Source: Heterocephalus glaber
Lineage: Eukaryota; Chordata; Mammalia; Rodentia; Bathyergidae
Direction: 5' to 3'
Assembly: GCF_000247695.1 (NCBI RefSeq)
Contig: NW_004624730.1
Location: 31,640,926 to 31,704,925, forward strand
Length of the DNA: 64,000 nucleotides
Position numbers and translations under genes: made by a program
The notes under the pieces: model-generated
What the model saw: the letters and a program-made list of their open reading frames with translations, nothing else
The model's database searches: none
What the model was told of the DNA's origin: nothing
Shown here: positions 34,101 through 46,320 of the stretch, piece by piece
Position numbering within the stretch: the first letter of the stretch is position 1
Layout of the letters: each line of letters starts with the position of its first letter

Positions 34101-35580
34101 ACAGGGGACAGAAGGATGAAAATGAGTCACTGCAACCGCTTCCACAAAATTCAGCTGACCTGAGAGTGGGAAGGAACTACATCGTTCTGATCATTTTTCC
34201 TCTTAGCCTCTTGCATAATCTTTGTGTTTTCTAGACAGTTCACCAATTGTTGAATTTTAGTGTATATTGACCAGTGGAGACCAATGGAGAATTGCAAAAC
34301 TTTTCTTCTTGTAATTGTTTATGGCATCACATTCATAGCCCCCAAACAATGTGTGCAAGCTGCAGTGTCTGCACCTGCTCTGCACATGCTCAGTGTTAGC
34401 CTCTAGTACCCTTCTGTGAGACTCTTCTTGTCACGGGAGAAACACTTTGCTTTCTACTGACAGCCAGAGCTCCACATCACTGCATTTAGGTTCATGGAGA
34501 AATGTTATTTCTAGTGGATTGTTTGTATCTGTTTCATGTCTACTTATAAATGTTCTATTTTTAAAAATCTAAGGACCATTTATATATCATAATCAATGCT
34601 TTCCCTACTCTTGGGTTGCTCTCCATAGCTATATATTTGTGAAAGAAGATTATCATTTTTTGACTCAAGTCAGACACTGAATAGAAAAACACATGGCAAA
34701 ATAAAAAATAGTTTCCTGTAAGTTATTTAATATAGACAGAATCAGAGTTTTAAGTTTAATGAGAGCCTATGAAAAGCTTATCTGCAGCAGAGGTAAATTA
34801 AATCAAGTGTGTGTCTCTCCTTAACTTTTACTTCATACTTTACAAGAAAAATTTCACTCAGTAGTTTGAAGGAATTTAAATAAATGATGCTGATATAATT
34901 GCCAAACATGACTATCATAAAAAAAACAGAAAGAAAAGTAAAACTGGGGGATCAACTGGATCTATGTAGAACCTATTAAGAAAACATACTTGCTTGAGTA
35001 TTTTGACATGATTGAGGTTATCATGATGAGTTACAGCAGGTGATTAAAGCTAGAAAGTGAGAATATAATGATTCATTATCAAAGGAAGTCAGGAAAGGAT
35101 TTTATTTTACTTTGAGGAAAAATACATAAATCTTCCACTCATTCTGAGAGTATTTTTAAATCAGCTCATGATACATTTTGATGTTTATATCTAATATTAA
35201 TAGTTGTTTTTATTTTTATTGCTATTAATGATATTAGTTGAGAGTTATGGTTGTAGAAAAAGGGAAGAATCTATTGCTTTTACAAACCAATTATGGAAAG
35301 CAATTTTTAAAAAGTAAAACAATGTTCTAAATTATGACTGTTTGTATTTATGTAAAGTATGATATCTTACCTTTTGGTTCATAGTTTAAGAACACAGAAA
35401 CAATAGTGGTTTTCTTCTGTTGTTCTGTAGTTTTCCTGTCCCCTCAGTCCCATCAACGTGTATATTACCATTCCTCAATGAACAGGGCATTTAACAAAGA
35501 TTGCTCTGTGCAATACTGTATGTAGTGTTGCTATTTCAATTTTTTAGGACGTTAATTTATATGAAAATAAAATAAATAAT
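34101..35580 (+). pseudogene. FMN1: Formin retrocopy, 3' UTR-derived portion
   Basis: Sequence after the formin stop continues without a recognisable break or repeat to 'gttaatttatatgaaaataa' 'aataaataataaa' near 35560-35580, which contains AATAAA signals and an A-rich end. I infer it is the parental 3' UTR and the polyadenylated end of the retrocopied mRNA. No repeat family is recognisable in it. The precise end and target duplications of the retrocopy are not clear. Confidence 0.55.
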
Positions 35581-36206
35581 AAATATATATATATGCTGTT
35601 TCCTGAATATAAAACCTATGTTTTTTACTAAAAAAAGGTAGTCATATTTGATGAGAAAGACCAGCCATACTTTCACACTCTATTTGCTGAAAAGCAAATA
35701 AGAGAATAAATTCAAGGTCAACACACCATTGAAAGTTAACTGAACAGCTAATCTTGTAACCTTGATATCATTTTTCCTATTTGATGATGTGGGTATTTTC
35801 TAAAGAAAAAAACATTTCATTGTTTGGAAAACAATCTTTTTCTACTTCCTTAAACATTTTTCTCTTAAGTGAAAATATTAATGATTTTTTTCTTTTTCTC
35901 ATAACATGAAACTAAATGGCATACAAACTTAGCACACATTTCTTTAAATTTCAGTATATTTTAAGTACTCTCAACAATTGTTAAGGTAAACATTGGGAAA
36001 AAAAGTTCATGTCTGACCTCCTTAGGATTTTTTTAACTTACTACTTAGTGATGAGAAATGTCACCTTCAAGAAGTCTTATTGGATGTAGGCTCTTTTAAT
36101 TGGGTATCTTATGGCAGTGCTCTCATAACACCTTGAATAAGCTCATTGTACTGAGGTCTGTGCCTGTGAGATACTGCTAATACTTCATATGCAAATATCA
36201 CTAAGA
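35581..36206. other. Unassigned AT-rich sequence
   Basis: Follows the retrocopy's A-rich end, beginning with a short TA run; no gene or repeat recognised. Confidence 0.4.
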
Positions 36207-36301
36207 GGGGCTGGGGATTTAGCTCAGTGGCTCTACACATGCCTTGCAAGCGCAAGGTCCTAAATTCATCCCCGGTACCATAAAAACAACAACAACAAAA
36301 A
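36207..36301 (+). mobile_element. ID-like tRNA-derived SINE
   Basis: 'ggggctggggatttagctca' to 'catccccggtacc' with an A-rich tail containing CAA repeats. Flanked by 'caaatatcactaag' (36192-36205) and 'caaatatcagtaag' (about 36311-36324), a target duplication with one mismatch. Confidence 0.93.
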
Positions 36302-37185
36302 CTCATGGTACAAATATCAGTAAGGTATAGCTCTCCACCCTGGGACATCTGACCTTTTAACCTGGTTTCTGAGGTCTCCACACCATTCATGAAAATTGCA
36401 AATTAACAAGCGTGGCTTGAGAAAGGTTTTATATATATTGTCTTTGACTCACATCATATTTTAGGAAAATTTGAACCAATATTTAAACTGTTGGTGATTT
36501 CTTATGAATCTCAGGATTTCAGTTGTTCTCCCAAAGCCAGGATATCTGGCATCACATGGCCTGCTTTCTCAGAAAACAATTATCAACTGCTGCTGAACAA
36601 TAGTTGCCCCTTTACAGAGGGCCCGTGCCCTCCAGCTTGTCTCAGACCCTATTGCTCCCTATTGTCTCTCTGACACTAAGGCCAAAAATCAGTTGCCATT
36701 GATATTTGTACTGCTTTTCTTTCCAGATAGGAATATTTTTAATGCCCATGATTTCATTTTGTTTTGTTATCAAAAATGACAACCAAAGGATCATATGATT
36801 TTTAAAAATCTGGCAATATGTTTTATTTACCTGTTAACTTACCCAATTTCAGTAGCCTTCTGGCTAATTCATTCAATGCATTCAATTGTGTGCTCCAGGA
36901 TATAATTAACTGGTCTCCCCATCTCTCCTTTCTCCCTCACATAAACTATACCTTATATATTTTTGGTCTTGTTACTCTTTCTAAGGCCTTTAATGGTAGT
37001 AGTAGTAGTAGGCATAGTAGTAGTAGTATCAAGAACAACAATAGTTGATTATCTATTAAATGCTAATGACAAAAGCTGTCATAAAGTTCTATGTATTCTA
37101 CTTGCTTCAAGATTTAATTCTAATGACAGCCATGTGAAGTAAGGACTATTCTCAACTCTTCATGGACTCCGATCAGTTCTATGCA
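36302..37185. other. Unassigned sequence with a GTA repeat and MIR remnant
   Basis: A GTA trinucleotide repeat at 36995-37029 (interrupted once by 'ggca') is followed by a probable minus-strand MIR at 37040-37160 ('aattctaatgacagccatgt' 'gaagtaaggactattctc'). The rest is unrecognised. Confidence 0.5.
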
Positions 37186-37189
37186 GATA

Positions 37190-37582
37190 CAATTTTTTAG
37201 CAACTTGTTTCACCCCTATACCCCTCATCCCTTCTCTCATGCTCAGGGCTTTCCTTTTGTTGCTGATACTGTGGATTCCCAAACAACCATGTGTTATAAC
37301 CCAGAACAGAGGATTCGTGCCCCATCAGACAAAGTTTGTCCATCCAAGGATGGGGATCACTGGGTGAACTTTTCCCTTCATAAGTTAGAGAAATATTTCC
37401 TACTTGACATCAAGAGTCAGCTAACTCCATCACATACCCTCATGTTGTCCCACCCTTCTTTCTGCTTATTCTTATTCTTCTTTTCCTTTACCTCTGGTAC
37501 CTAGGATTGCACTTCTTAATAAAGCAGTAGCACAATCACACTTGCCTCAGTCTTTGCTTCCTGGAAAACTCAGACTGACATT
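37190..37582 (+). mobile_element. Probable ERVL/MaLR-type LTR remnant
   Basis: Ends with 'ttaataaagcagtagcacaa', 'cagtctttgcttcctggaaa' and 'actcagactgaca', an AATAAA followed by a terminus typical of mammalian ERVL-type LTRs. The 5' portion is unrecognised, so the assignment is tentative. Confidence 0.4.
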
Positions 37583-37639
37583 TTCTTCTCTACTTCTGTC
37601 TTCTTGTGTTTTACTTACATTATTTATATTTCCTTCAAG

Positions 37640-37792
37640 ACTACCTGATCGTAATACTTATTTTCTGGTTGCAAGAGATAGAAAACCAAACTCAAGCTAA
37701 GTTAGTCAAAAGAATTGGAAGAATACTGGAATATTTCCCATGGTAGGAGGAAAAGAGGGCTACAGTTGGGCCTGAGGAAAACTGGAAAGAGC

Positions 37793-37847
<55 letters not shown>

Positions 37848-38160
37848 TTTTCTACTGTGATTCACCACCTTCCATGTCGTGTGGGAAGTGGCAAACAAGA
37901 GTTCCCAGTATACATTTCCTATGGCTCCTACATTGACAATAACTACTTTTCTTCCCTAAGATTCAGTTTGAGAATTTCCAAGACAGAGCTCTAACTGATC
38001 TGGTTTATAGTGGGTCAAAAAAGAGGGAAGGAAGATCACAAACACTGACAGGGTGTCAAGGGCTCACTGGCAGGGGAATGTTTATGGGAAAGGACTCCTC
38101 CAGAACAAGGGTATTATCCACCTTGGGTCCTCAAAGGCATCATTAGAGTGTGGATACTAG
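37640..38160. mobile_element. Probable ancient repeat, interrupted by a CT microsatellite
   Basis: 'ggttgcaagagatagaaaac' 'caaactcaagctaag' parallels the unnamed repeat at 24330-24660. A long CT run (37791-37842) sits in the middle, and 'ctaactgatctggtttatag' 'tgggtcaaa' follows. Confidence 0.4.
37791..37842. repeat. (CT)n microsatellite
   Basis: About 25 CT units with one G interruption near the start. Confidence 0.96.
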
Positions 38161-40879
38161 GAAGCAATGAATTCCCACCACATACCCAGAACAGAGTGCC
38201 AGCTCTGAACTCTTCATACAGCCACCTTTCTTTGAACATTCACAAAACAAAAATATCTTTGTATCACTCCATGCCCCTTTGACTATTTGTGATTCTTCTT
38301 TCTTCCTTTTTTCATCACATATTCCCTATAGACAAGGAGAGTCAGTCTTATTTCTTTTTTTTAGCTATCTTAGTCCTGGTACATTATCCAGAACATTGGA
38401 GTAGAAGAATAAATGCTTGTTAAAAGAGTGACTTCAAATATATTCAATAAAGTGATATGGTTTTGCTTTATGGACTATTACTACTTTTGAAAAATTATTA
38501 GTTCATCCTCAAATTCAAGCAAAAGTAAGCCTTTTCTCAACTGCTTTATGAGGAAAAACATTTCCTCTCACTCTCAAAATATATCAAGTGCCATGTGTAA
38601 GAGGTATTGTTGGAAATAACTGGCATAACAGAAAAATGAATAAAAGTCTCTCTTCCCTCAGAGTTGAATATTAAGTTGTTAATGTAGTTATTTAACTTTT
38701 AGATGTATGTTTCTATATAATATTTTCCACACGTTCCCCATATGCCAAAATAATAAACATCTTTAAAATTGGCTCTTTCTCTATTCCATGTTTCTTTCAG
38801 ATCCACCCCCATGATGCAAGTGGAAACTACTCATATGTATTTGATTACATGAAAGTGGCTTGCATATTTCCTTCTATTAATTACAGTGACTGTAAAATTT
38901 ATGAACTATTTCCTTCTCCACTCCATTTGCCATATTCTCAAAATATTATTTATACACCCTTCATTTAACTTAATTGGAGCATACAAACATTTAAGATGCA
39001 TAAATAAGGAGTTTAACTACATTAATTTTCAGGAAACAAATTCTCCACCACCAAGCTACACCACCAACCCTACAAACTATCTTTTCTTTGACTTTTGTAA
39101 TGAGTTCACTACAATTTTGTCAGTCCTGTAGAGTTGAAGGTATTAGGTGAAATAATGAACTACACCCACTCTGGACACCTTGAACAAAAATATACAACCT
39201 GCTCAAAGCTGGGAACACCAAGCCAGACTCCATTTTATCATTCTTTTATCAGGACAGACCATTATCATGTGTGATGAAGAGAACCAATCCAAACATCCAG
39301 TTCTGGACATCACTGGCATTCCCTGAACCTCACTCAACTGTGAAAGGCCTACTGTACCTGTACCTGTAGGGCTGTAAGAAGTTTTGGAAATCAGAAGGTC
39401 CAGGGCTTTCACTGTGCAGATGAGGAAATGGCTCTGGCAAGATGAACACTGAAATGAATTGAAAAACTTATTCAGGTGTGCATACAAGTTGGTGAAGGAA
39501 GCTGCATGAATGAATACATAACCTATTCTTGGAGAAGGAGCTCAAAAACAGCAAGCTATCTTTGGCCCAAAATTCTGAAATGAAGAATATATATCTTGGG
39601 ATCTTGGTGCTCCCTGTCCTCACTATCTCATGCAGGTTCACACCCAAGCAGTCCTGTTTCTCCAGATAGTGAGCAATGATTGATAGTCTTTCCTTTTCAT
39701 CATCAGAAAACCTACATCTTTTAGTCTACCCAGCCACTTCAATTAACAATCCATCCTCCACTGAACATTGATTTAATCCTTGCAGGAAAGTTTGCTTGTT
39801 AAAAAAGTTTCATTGACTTGATGAATGACTCTAATGATAGTGCCAGGATAGGATTGGGATGGGCCATATGGACTTTAAAACTTCCATGAAATGAAATTTA
39901 GTTGGTGGCTGCTTCAGAATTTTTATGTAATGCTCAGTAGAATCTTTTTGTTGGAAGGGAGCACTATGGAGTTTTTGTGAAGTTTCAATTGCCTGGCAAA
40001 TCCACTGTTTTTATATAGATTTGACAGGAAATTTACTTGGCGTGGCTTTGGAGACAATGATGGAAATCAGGCCAAACCACCCCTTGGTATATCAGCTGAC
40101 TATGGTACTTTTCAAAACTTTCAAAATTTTTTTCTGACTTCCTCACAAATTTCTGTCTTTCCAATCTTGGTCACAGTTGTTTTAACTTTTTCCTGAAGTA
40201 AAAATTCAGCAGTTTAAATCATGAATACTGTCCTAAAACATACTATAGTATATACTTTTTAAACAATTTTAACAAAAATAAAAATAAGGCCAATTTATGC
40301 AAAGCTGGCTCAGTCAATTTTTAATTTTAACAGCTGAAGAAAAAAACAGAAATCTAATACTATGACCTATACATATTTTGCCCACTTTGGAAGGAAGGAG
40401 TGAAAAGCACTGCTTAATGTATCAGACAAAAGATCAGCCTCGGATTCTGCTTGATACCTCCTGACATATGGCTGATAGGATTGGGTAAATATCAGGAAGC
40501 ATCAGGAAGATATTTGGGGGGAGTGGGACAATTTCACACTTTACTACACCACCCTCTACCACTACCCCCAAGTTGTCACTCTGGTTTATGTTCCTTATTT
40601 AATTCTTAAGTCCTTTCTGAAGTCTTTTTCATCCCTTCTCTTAATATTTCCTCATAGTAGAAACTAGATTGAGTGTCTTCATCCAGTGGTTTAACTACAG
40701 GTGTGGGGGGTTACAACAGCTGAGTACTCTTACTCCTCTACATATGATAGCAAGTATCTTGATCATCTTCATCTCTTCATGGTCATTATGATGCTCTGAC
40801 CATAATCCTCCCATACACACAGAACAACTACCCTTTCTCCAAAACTCATTGACCTTCCCATTCCAAACAGCTTAATAAC
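38161..40879. other. Unassigned intergenic sequence (2.7 kb)
   Basis: No gene, RNA or repeat I can name. A 94-codon minus-strand frame at 39203-39487 and an 81-codon plus-strand frame at 38886-39131 have no motifs. This is one of the longest repeat-poor stretches here. Confidence 0.45.
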
Positions 40880-40991
40880 AGTTAGAAACATTAACTCTGA
40901 ATCCAGACTGTGGGTTCAAATCTTGACTCTATCACTTAGGCTCCATATAAGCTTGGGAAAATTAGATGCCAAACCTTATAACAAGGAAATA

Positions 40992-40994
40992 ATG

Positions 40995-41063
<69 letters not shown>
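40992..41063. repeat. (GATA)n microsatellite
   Basis: About 18 GATA units with one GATAAATA interruption. It lies within the MIR remnant. Confidence 0.97.
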
Positions 41064-41064
<1 letters not shown>

Positions 41065-41119
41065 TTGCACATATATACTATACATACATACACAGATCTT
41101 ACAGAACTATTGTAAGGAT

Positions 41120-41669
41120 TGTATTAGTCAGCTTTCTGTCACTGTGACAAAATAACTCAGACAAACAACTTAATGGATGAAGGGCTTATTTTGGCTCATG
41201 GCTTCAGAGATTTCAGTCTATGGTCAGTCATTTCCATCACCTTAGGCTGTGGTGAAACAGAAATATGTTGGAAGGGGATGGATAAATAAAAGTTAGTCAC
41301 CTCATGGAAGCCAGGTCGCAGAGAGAATGAAAGAGCCTATGCTACTGGGCCTTCTCCTTCTGCTTCTGTTCATTCCAAGCCCCCAGCCTATTGGATGGTG
41401 CCACTCACAGTCAGGGTGAGAATCCTCCATCAGTTTTCAGTCCTACATGCCCATTATCTCTGAAAACATTATCAAAGAAGCACCTGGAAGTGTGCTCTAC
41501 TAATTTCCTAGGTGTATTTCTTTTCTTTCTTTTCTTCTTTTTTTGGTACCAAGGATTGAACTCAGGACCTTGTGCTTGCCAGGCAGGTGCCGTGCCACTG
41601 AACTAAATCCCCAGGCCACTTAGGTGTTTTTCAGTCCAAACAAGTTGACAGTTATGATTAACCATCACA
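41120..41669 (-). mobile_element. ERVL/MaLR-type solo LTR, minus strand, with 5-bp duplication
   Basis: Begins 'tgtattagtcagctttctgt', continues 'ttattttggctcatggcttc' and ends 'gattaaccatcaca', so the termini are TG and CA. A 5-bp target duplication 'aggat' lies at 41115-41119 and 41670-41674, the size expected for ERVL-class elements. The host sequence is a MIR. An ID-like SINE is inserted inside it. Confidence 0.88.
41521..41617 (-). mobile_element. ID-like tRNA-derived SINE, minus strand
   Basis: T-rich reversed tail, then 'ggtaccaaggattgaactca', ending 'aactaaatccccaggcc'. Inserted in the solo LTR; flanks share 'taggtgt' (41509-41515 and 41621-41627). Confidence 0.92.
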
Positions 41670-41874
41670 AGGATTAAATGAGATAATATATGTAAAGTAC
41701 TTAGAACAATAGTGTACAAAATAAATTCTTAATAAACCTAATACGTTATTAATATTTTATCTTATGTTTTAGGATATACACATGACAATTTCAAAATCAC
41801 AAAATATAGAAATAAAAGAAACTTGAAAATCAACTATTCAAGGGCTAAAAATATTCAAATAATACAAGAACGGA

Positions 41875-42269
41875 AGGTTAGTCAGTTATCCACTAATGTG
41901 ACAAAATAGCTGAGATAATCAATTTAGAAGAAGAGAGGTTTATTTGAGCTCACTGTTTCAGACTTTTCAGTCCACTATTGCTTGGCCCTATTGCTTTGGA
42001 CCTGTGGTAACACAGAACCTCATGGCAGGAACTCTGAGGCAGGGGAGGTATGTTTACTTCATGGTGACTGGAAAGCCAAGAGCAAGAAAGGAAGGAGCTA
42101 GGGTCCAAATTTCACTTCAAGGGCATTCCCTCAATTAACCTGATCTTCTTCCCCACATTTTAAAGGCCCCATCTCTTAAAGGTTCTACTGTCCCCCAATA
42201 GCACCACGGGCTGGGGACCAAACCTTTAACACATGAGCTTTGGGGGATTTCAAGATCCAAACCATAACA
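41875..42269 (-). mobile_element. MaLR-type solo LTR, minus strand
   Basis: 'gttagtcagttatccactaa' with 'gtgacaaaatagctgag', then 'acgggctggggaccaaacct' and the end 'gatccaaaccataaca'. A complete LTR about 200 bp downstream of another minus-strand LTR but of a different subfamily, so the two are not one provirus. Confidence 0.85.
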
Positions 42270-42978
42270 ATAAGCAGCATAACCGATATGACTGACACAA
42301 ATCTCAGGATAGGGCACAGGGAGAGACAACTGTGAGACCTGGCTAGAGATCACCCTAGCTGCTACTCAGAGTGAACCGTGTTGCTGTCGTGTGAGATCGG
42401 GAGCTGATATTTCTAGATATTCCAGTTTTTCAAAAGAAGCCAGAAATCCAGACTTGCATATAATCCCCATATGTACATGTGTTGATAGCTAAATCAAATT
42501 TATATAAAACATTTTATTGGTTTAGAAAACAAAGAATGGAAGCATCTACTTTAGAGCCTACAATCTAACTTCATCTCATTTGAAAACCAAGAAGACAGAA
42601 TTAGAAGAGAAGTCCCACACTCAGGGATGCACATAATAAGTTATTAGCCAAAATCTGGTAAAACTCACATTTTCCAAGCCTTAATCCTGTGATCTCTGAC
42701 ATCCTTCTTGATAATGTTTCTCCTCCCTCTTCCTTTACTAAATGCTATAAAACTCTGTATTTTCTACTCTATTCTCAGGGCCACCGTACCAAAAGGGTCA
42801 CCTTTGCCTCATAATTATTCTGGATTTTCTCCCACTATTTTCCACTTTTCTTCTTTGCTGAGATCAGGCCAACTTTCTTACTTGTGATAATACTTCAGCC
42901 CTAAAACCTTCAAAAATCTTTTATCATCCATTACATCAGAGCCAAGTGCATTGGTCACTGAATTATATAGTCTTGATC

Positions 42979-43016
<38 letters not shown>

Positions 43017-44107
43017 CTTAGGCCCCTGAAGCTGGCCTACATTCTGATTGTTCCATGAATAAGCTGAGTTATCTTGAGTGAGCTGGCCACATTACCTTAG
43101 CATTCCCTAAGGTAAGATAGAAATAATAGAAGATTATAACATTAGCATTCACCTGATAACATTAGAGAGATTCAATGAATTAAAACATGTAAAGAGAAAA
43201 CACTCTAAAATGCTAGTTATATATGAATATACCTACATTATCTCTCCTACTACACACTAAATGTCAGTAAAACAGAATTTATGTAGAATGTACCCTGTCC
43301 TCATAAATATTTAGCATATATTATGCATTCATTAACTTTTTGCTCACAAAAGAAGTGAATACAAGAGTAAATGAAGAATCTGTATAATCAAATAAACATG
43401 TCCATAAACCAGAAATGGAGCCAAAATAAAAAGCAGTAATCATATTCAAGATCTATTAGGGTCCAGAGACAGAAGCAGGCAGTGACCATAGGTGGTTACT
43501 TGACTTTTACTGGGAAATGGTGACTTAAAGTACCGCACATGAGTGATTAGTTAAGGCTGGAACAACCAGAACCAGGCTTACTGTTGTAAATGGAATGCCT
43601 TTAAGTGTAAAAGGAAGATTTGTTGCCTAAAATGTCAACTTAGCAGACACCACAGCACAGAGAAATCACAGGTATAGCTTCATGGCCAAGAACTGAGCCA
43701 AGTCGCTGGCTATTCCTGTGGTTGACCTTCAGAGTCCCCAATAATTCTGAAGAGGAGGAGTCCCAAATCACCATTTTAAATGCTACTTCTGGACTCTGGG
43801 CACAGGAACCATGCATAGACAAGTACAAATCCCTAAAAATGGAAAATAAATAAGCAAATCAAAATAAAATAAAATAAAACCTCACTCAAACTGAGCCTAT
43901 GAAACAAAATTCCAAAATATATGAAGAAATCCAATGCTAGAATATATGGACAACAAAATCAATAATCAGAACATGAGTTCACTAAGATGAGCTACATGAA
44001 ACAGTCTGAAATCATGTTCAGGATTTTCATAAAAGAGAAACTCTGAAGTAAGGCAAGAAAAAAAATGGAATAAGACAGGACGCCAAGGAACAAATAATTA
44101 GAAATAT
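42270..44107. other. Unassigned sequence with a long poly-T
   Basis: No gene recognised. A 36-37 base T homopolymer at 42981-43017 has no recognisable SINE or L1 next to it. A short AAAAT repeat is at 43863-43880. Confidence 0.45.
42981..43017. repeat. Poly-T homopolymer (about 37 T)
   Basis: Pure T run between 'ttgatctga' and 'cttaggcccc'. No retroelement body is visible on either side, so its origin is unclear. Confidence 0.93.
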
Positions 44108-44311
44108 TGTCTATAACACATTCACTCCCTTGTTGCTTTGCTACCTTCTGCCTGCCATGGACTGTTGCCCCACTGCCATGTGCCACCCTGCCTTGAAGCC
44201 AGCCAATTATGGTCTGAAGCTTCTACAAACTGTGAGCTAATAAACTTTTCCTCCTTTAACTTGTGGGTGTTGCATATTTGGTTTCTGAAATGAGAAAAGT
44301 AACTAAGACAG
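44108..44311 (+). mobile_element. MaLR element, 5' LTR (3' portion only)
   Basis: Covers 'ccttgttgctttgctacctt' to 'gagaaaagtaactaagaca', matching the 3' half of the LTR at 45309-45693. The upstream part of this LTR is missing or too diverged. Confidence 0.8.
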
Positions 44312-45308
44312 AATTTTGTGCCAGTCAAGCGGGGTCGTTCCTGTGACTATACCTGACCATGTGTTTCAGGAGCCTTTGGGACTGGCTTGTGGGAAGAGTT
44401 TGCAAAGATTTGGAAATGCCAGCTGAAGAAGCAGCCCTAGCATGCCTTAAGCTGTACTTGATGGGAGATTCTGTTCAGAGCTCAGAAAACTAGAGTGCTG
44501 ATAGAAATTCTTCTGACAAAGACCAAGCTTAGGAAGTTTCTGCTGGGAAGAAGGCCCCAGAGGACCATGTTCCAGAATGATGGTGGCCTAGAGAAGTTGT
44601 TCCTGGGAATTTGATTCATAGGCACTGGACCCCTACAGCCAAGAAAGAGAAGGAAGCCTGGCTACAGATTTTGGTGTCATCCACATGGTACTGGTCTTAG
44701 GCCAACGTAGAACACAAGAGTTGTGGGGTCAGAAAGACTTTCACCGCAATTTCAGAAAAAGGCTTAGGAAGCCAGGCAGTGTGTTCCTGAGAGGGCAGTG
44801 CGTGAGTGTGAAGCCAAAGGTATAGAGGAGACCCAAGAAGTTTGGAGAAGCCAGGAATGTGGATCATCTGTGGAAAACTACAATGAGGGAACAAAGTTGG
44901 CCCCAGAGAGAAGCCATGGAAGCTACAACTATTGGCAGTGCTGTAGGGGCGAAGTCATCCAAGCCCTTTGGGGTTCACAGCTTGCCACAGAATGCCAGAA
45001 GTGGACCTGTGGGATTTAATGTTTCCTCTACTGGATTTTGGAGTTGCTTTGGTCTCATTCCTTGCTATCCCCCTGCTTGTAACTTTTGGAATGGAAATGT
45101 TTCTCTTACGCTACTGAATGTTGGAAGTATTTAACTTTCTTTTCATTCATACAGAGGCTTGCAACTAAGAGTGTTTTAAATCTCAAAAGAGACTTTGGAG
45201 TTTGAATGCTAAAACTGTTAGGACTTTGGCAATTCTTGGAGATAGACTAAATGCTTTTTTGCATAGAGGGATATGCATGAATCTTTGGGGGGGGCTAGGG
45301 ACAGAATG
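44312..45308 (+). mobile_element. MaLR internal region
   Basis: About 1 kb of non-coding MaLR-type internal sequence between two related LTRs. It starts after the left LTR with a degenerate primer-binding region and ends in a G-rich polypurine-like tract, 'tttggggggggctagggaca', just before the right LTR. Open frames (for example 44859-45134) show no gag or pol motifs. MaLR elements are non-autonomous and rely on ERVL proteins supplied elsewhere. Confidence 0.75.
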
Positions 45309-45693
45309 CTATGTCTTGTGTTTAGAAGTTCCCCAAAGCCTCAGCAGTCACAGGTGGGGCTTTTTCAGAGGTGGCTGGATCTAGAGTGTGTGACACTGGA
45401 ATTGATTCATGATGCAATGCTAGGCTCAAGAGCACCAGGATTAAGGGTAAGAGTACTACCCGCCCTAAGTAGTCTGGATAAGATAAAAGGAACAGAAAGA
45501 TGCTGTTAAGGTCCCTTGTTGCTTTACCTTCTGCCTGCCATGAACTCTTGCCCTTGTGCCATGTGCCACCCTGCCTTAGAGCCAGGCAATTATGGACTGA
45601 AGCCTCTACAAATTATGAGCTAAGTAAACATTTCCTCCCTTAATTTGTGGGGGTTGGGCTTTTGGTCTCCGCAATGAGAAAAGTAAATAAGAC
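45309..45693 (+). mobile_element. MaLR element, 3' LTR
   Basis: Begins 'tgctatgtcttgtgtttaga' 'agttccccaaagcctc' and ends 'aaagtaaataagaca'. Its 3' half repeats the left LTR at 44108-44311 with moderate divergence, so the insertion is old. A polyadenylation-type stretch lies near 45625. Confidence 0.82.
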
Positions 45694-45699
45694 AATTCC

Positions 45700-46320
45700 A
45701 CTGACAAATTAAAAGCTATTTTTATTCACACATAGGAAAAAACGGTCACTAAAACAAAAACTCAATAGTTATAGTAAAAAAAAAAATAGTGAATTAGAAA
45801 GAATTCACCTAGAGCATAGTACTAAGAGAATGGATTTTCTTCTAAATACAAAGAGTAGTTAAGGCAAAGAAATACTAGATCCAGAGGACCCAATTTAATG
45901 AAAGTTCCAGAAGGAAAGATGAGAGAGATTGATGGAGCAGCAATCCTTAAAGTTAACCTAGCCATATGTTCCCAGAACTTCAGAAAAACAAGAGTTCTCA
46001 GATGGAAAATGTTCTCTGAAATTAAAAGCAAAGAAACATATCTACAGCAGCACATTCTTGTTGAAGTTCATTAAAGATAAAGAAAAAAATTTTAAGAAAA
46101 ATATGTAGAGAAAAGATAGATTACTTGCAGAAAAATAATTAGAATTATCACCAACAACAGAAGCAATGCAGTGTTATCTCAAGTGTTTACAGAAAATCTA
46201 GAATTATATACACACCCAAACTATTTTGTTTGCAAGCCCAGGGGCAGAACAGAATCTTAACTCACAACAAAACACTTATAAAATTACAAAATGAAAAAGA
46301 ATAACTTTGCAGTGGAGAAA
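45700..46320 (+). mobile_element. HAL1/L1M ORF1-type remnant
   Basis: 'ttgaagttcattaaagataa' followed by 'agaaaaaaattttaagaa' and 'aacagaagcaatgcagtg' are decayed landmarks of the L1/HAL1 ORF1 C-terminal half on the plus strand. Confidence 0.6.

Larger units (their letters stand above)
40880..41745 (+). mobile_element. MIR SINE, expanded by GATA repeat and split by an LTR
   Basis: The 5' MIR part is 'gtgggttcaaatcttgactc' 'tatcactta' (about 40900-40990). The 3' part resumes after the LTR with 'aaatgagataatatatgtaa' 'agtacttagaacaatag' (41676-41720). Between them are a GATA microsatellite (40992-41063) and an LTR insertion at 41120-41669. Confidence 0.75.

Noticed and set aside
40992..41063. 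CRISPR-like repeat array
   Set aside because: It is a plain GATA microsatellite in a mammalian genome with no spacers.
41120..42269. One provirus bounded by the two minus-strand LTRs
   Set aside because: The two LTRs differ in sequence, the first has its own 5-bp target duplication in a MIR, and only about 200 bp separates them.
44859..45134. Retroviral gene remnant in the MaLR internal region
   Set aside because: No gag, protease or polymerase motif is visible; MaLR internal regions are non-coding or heavily decayed.
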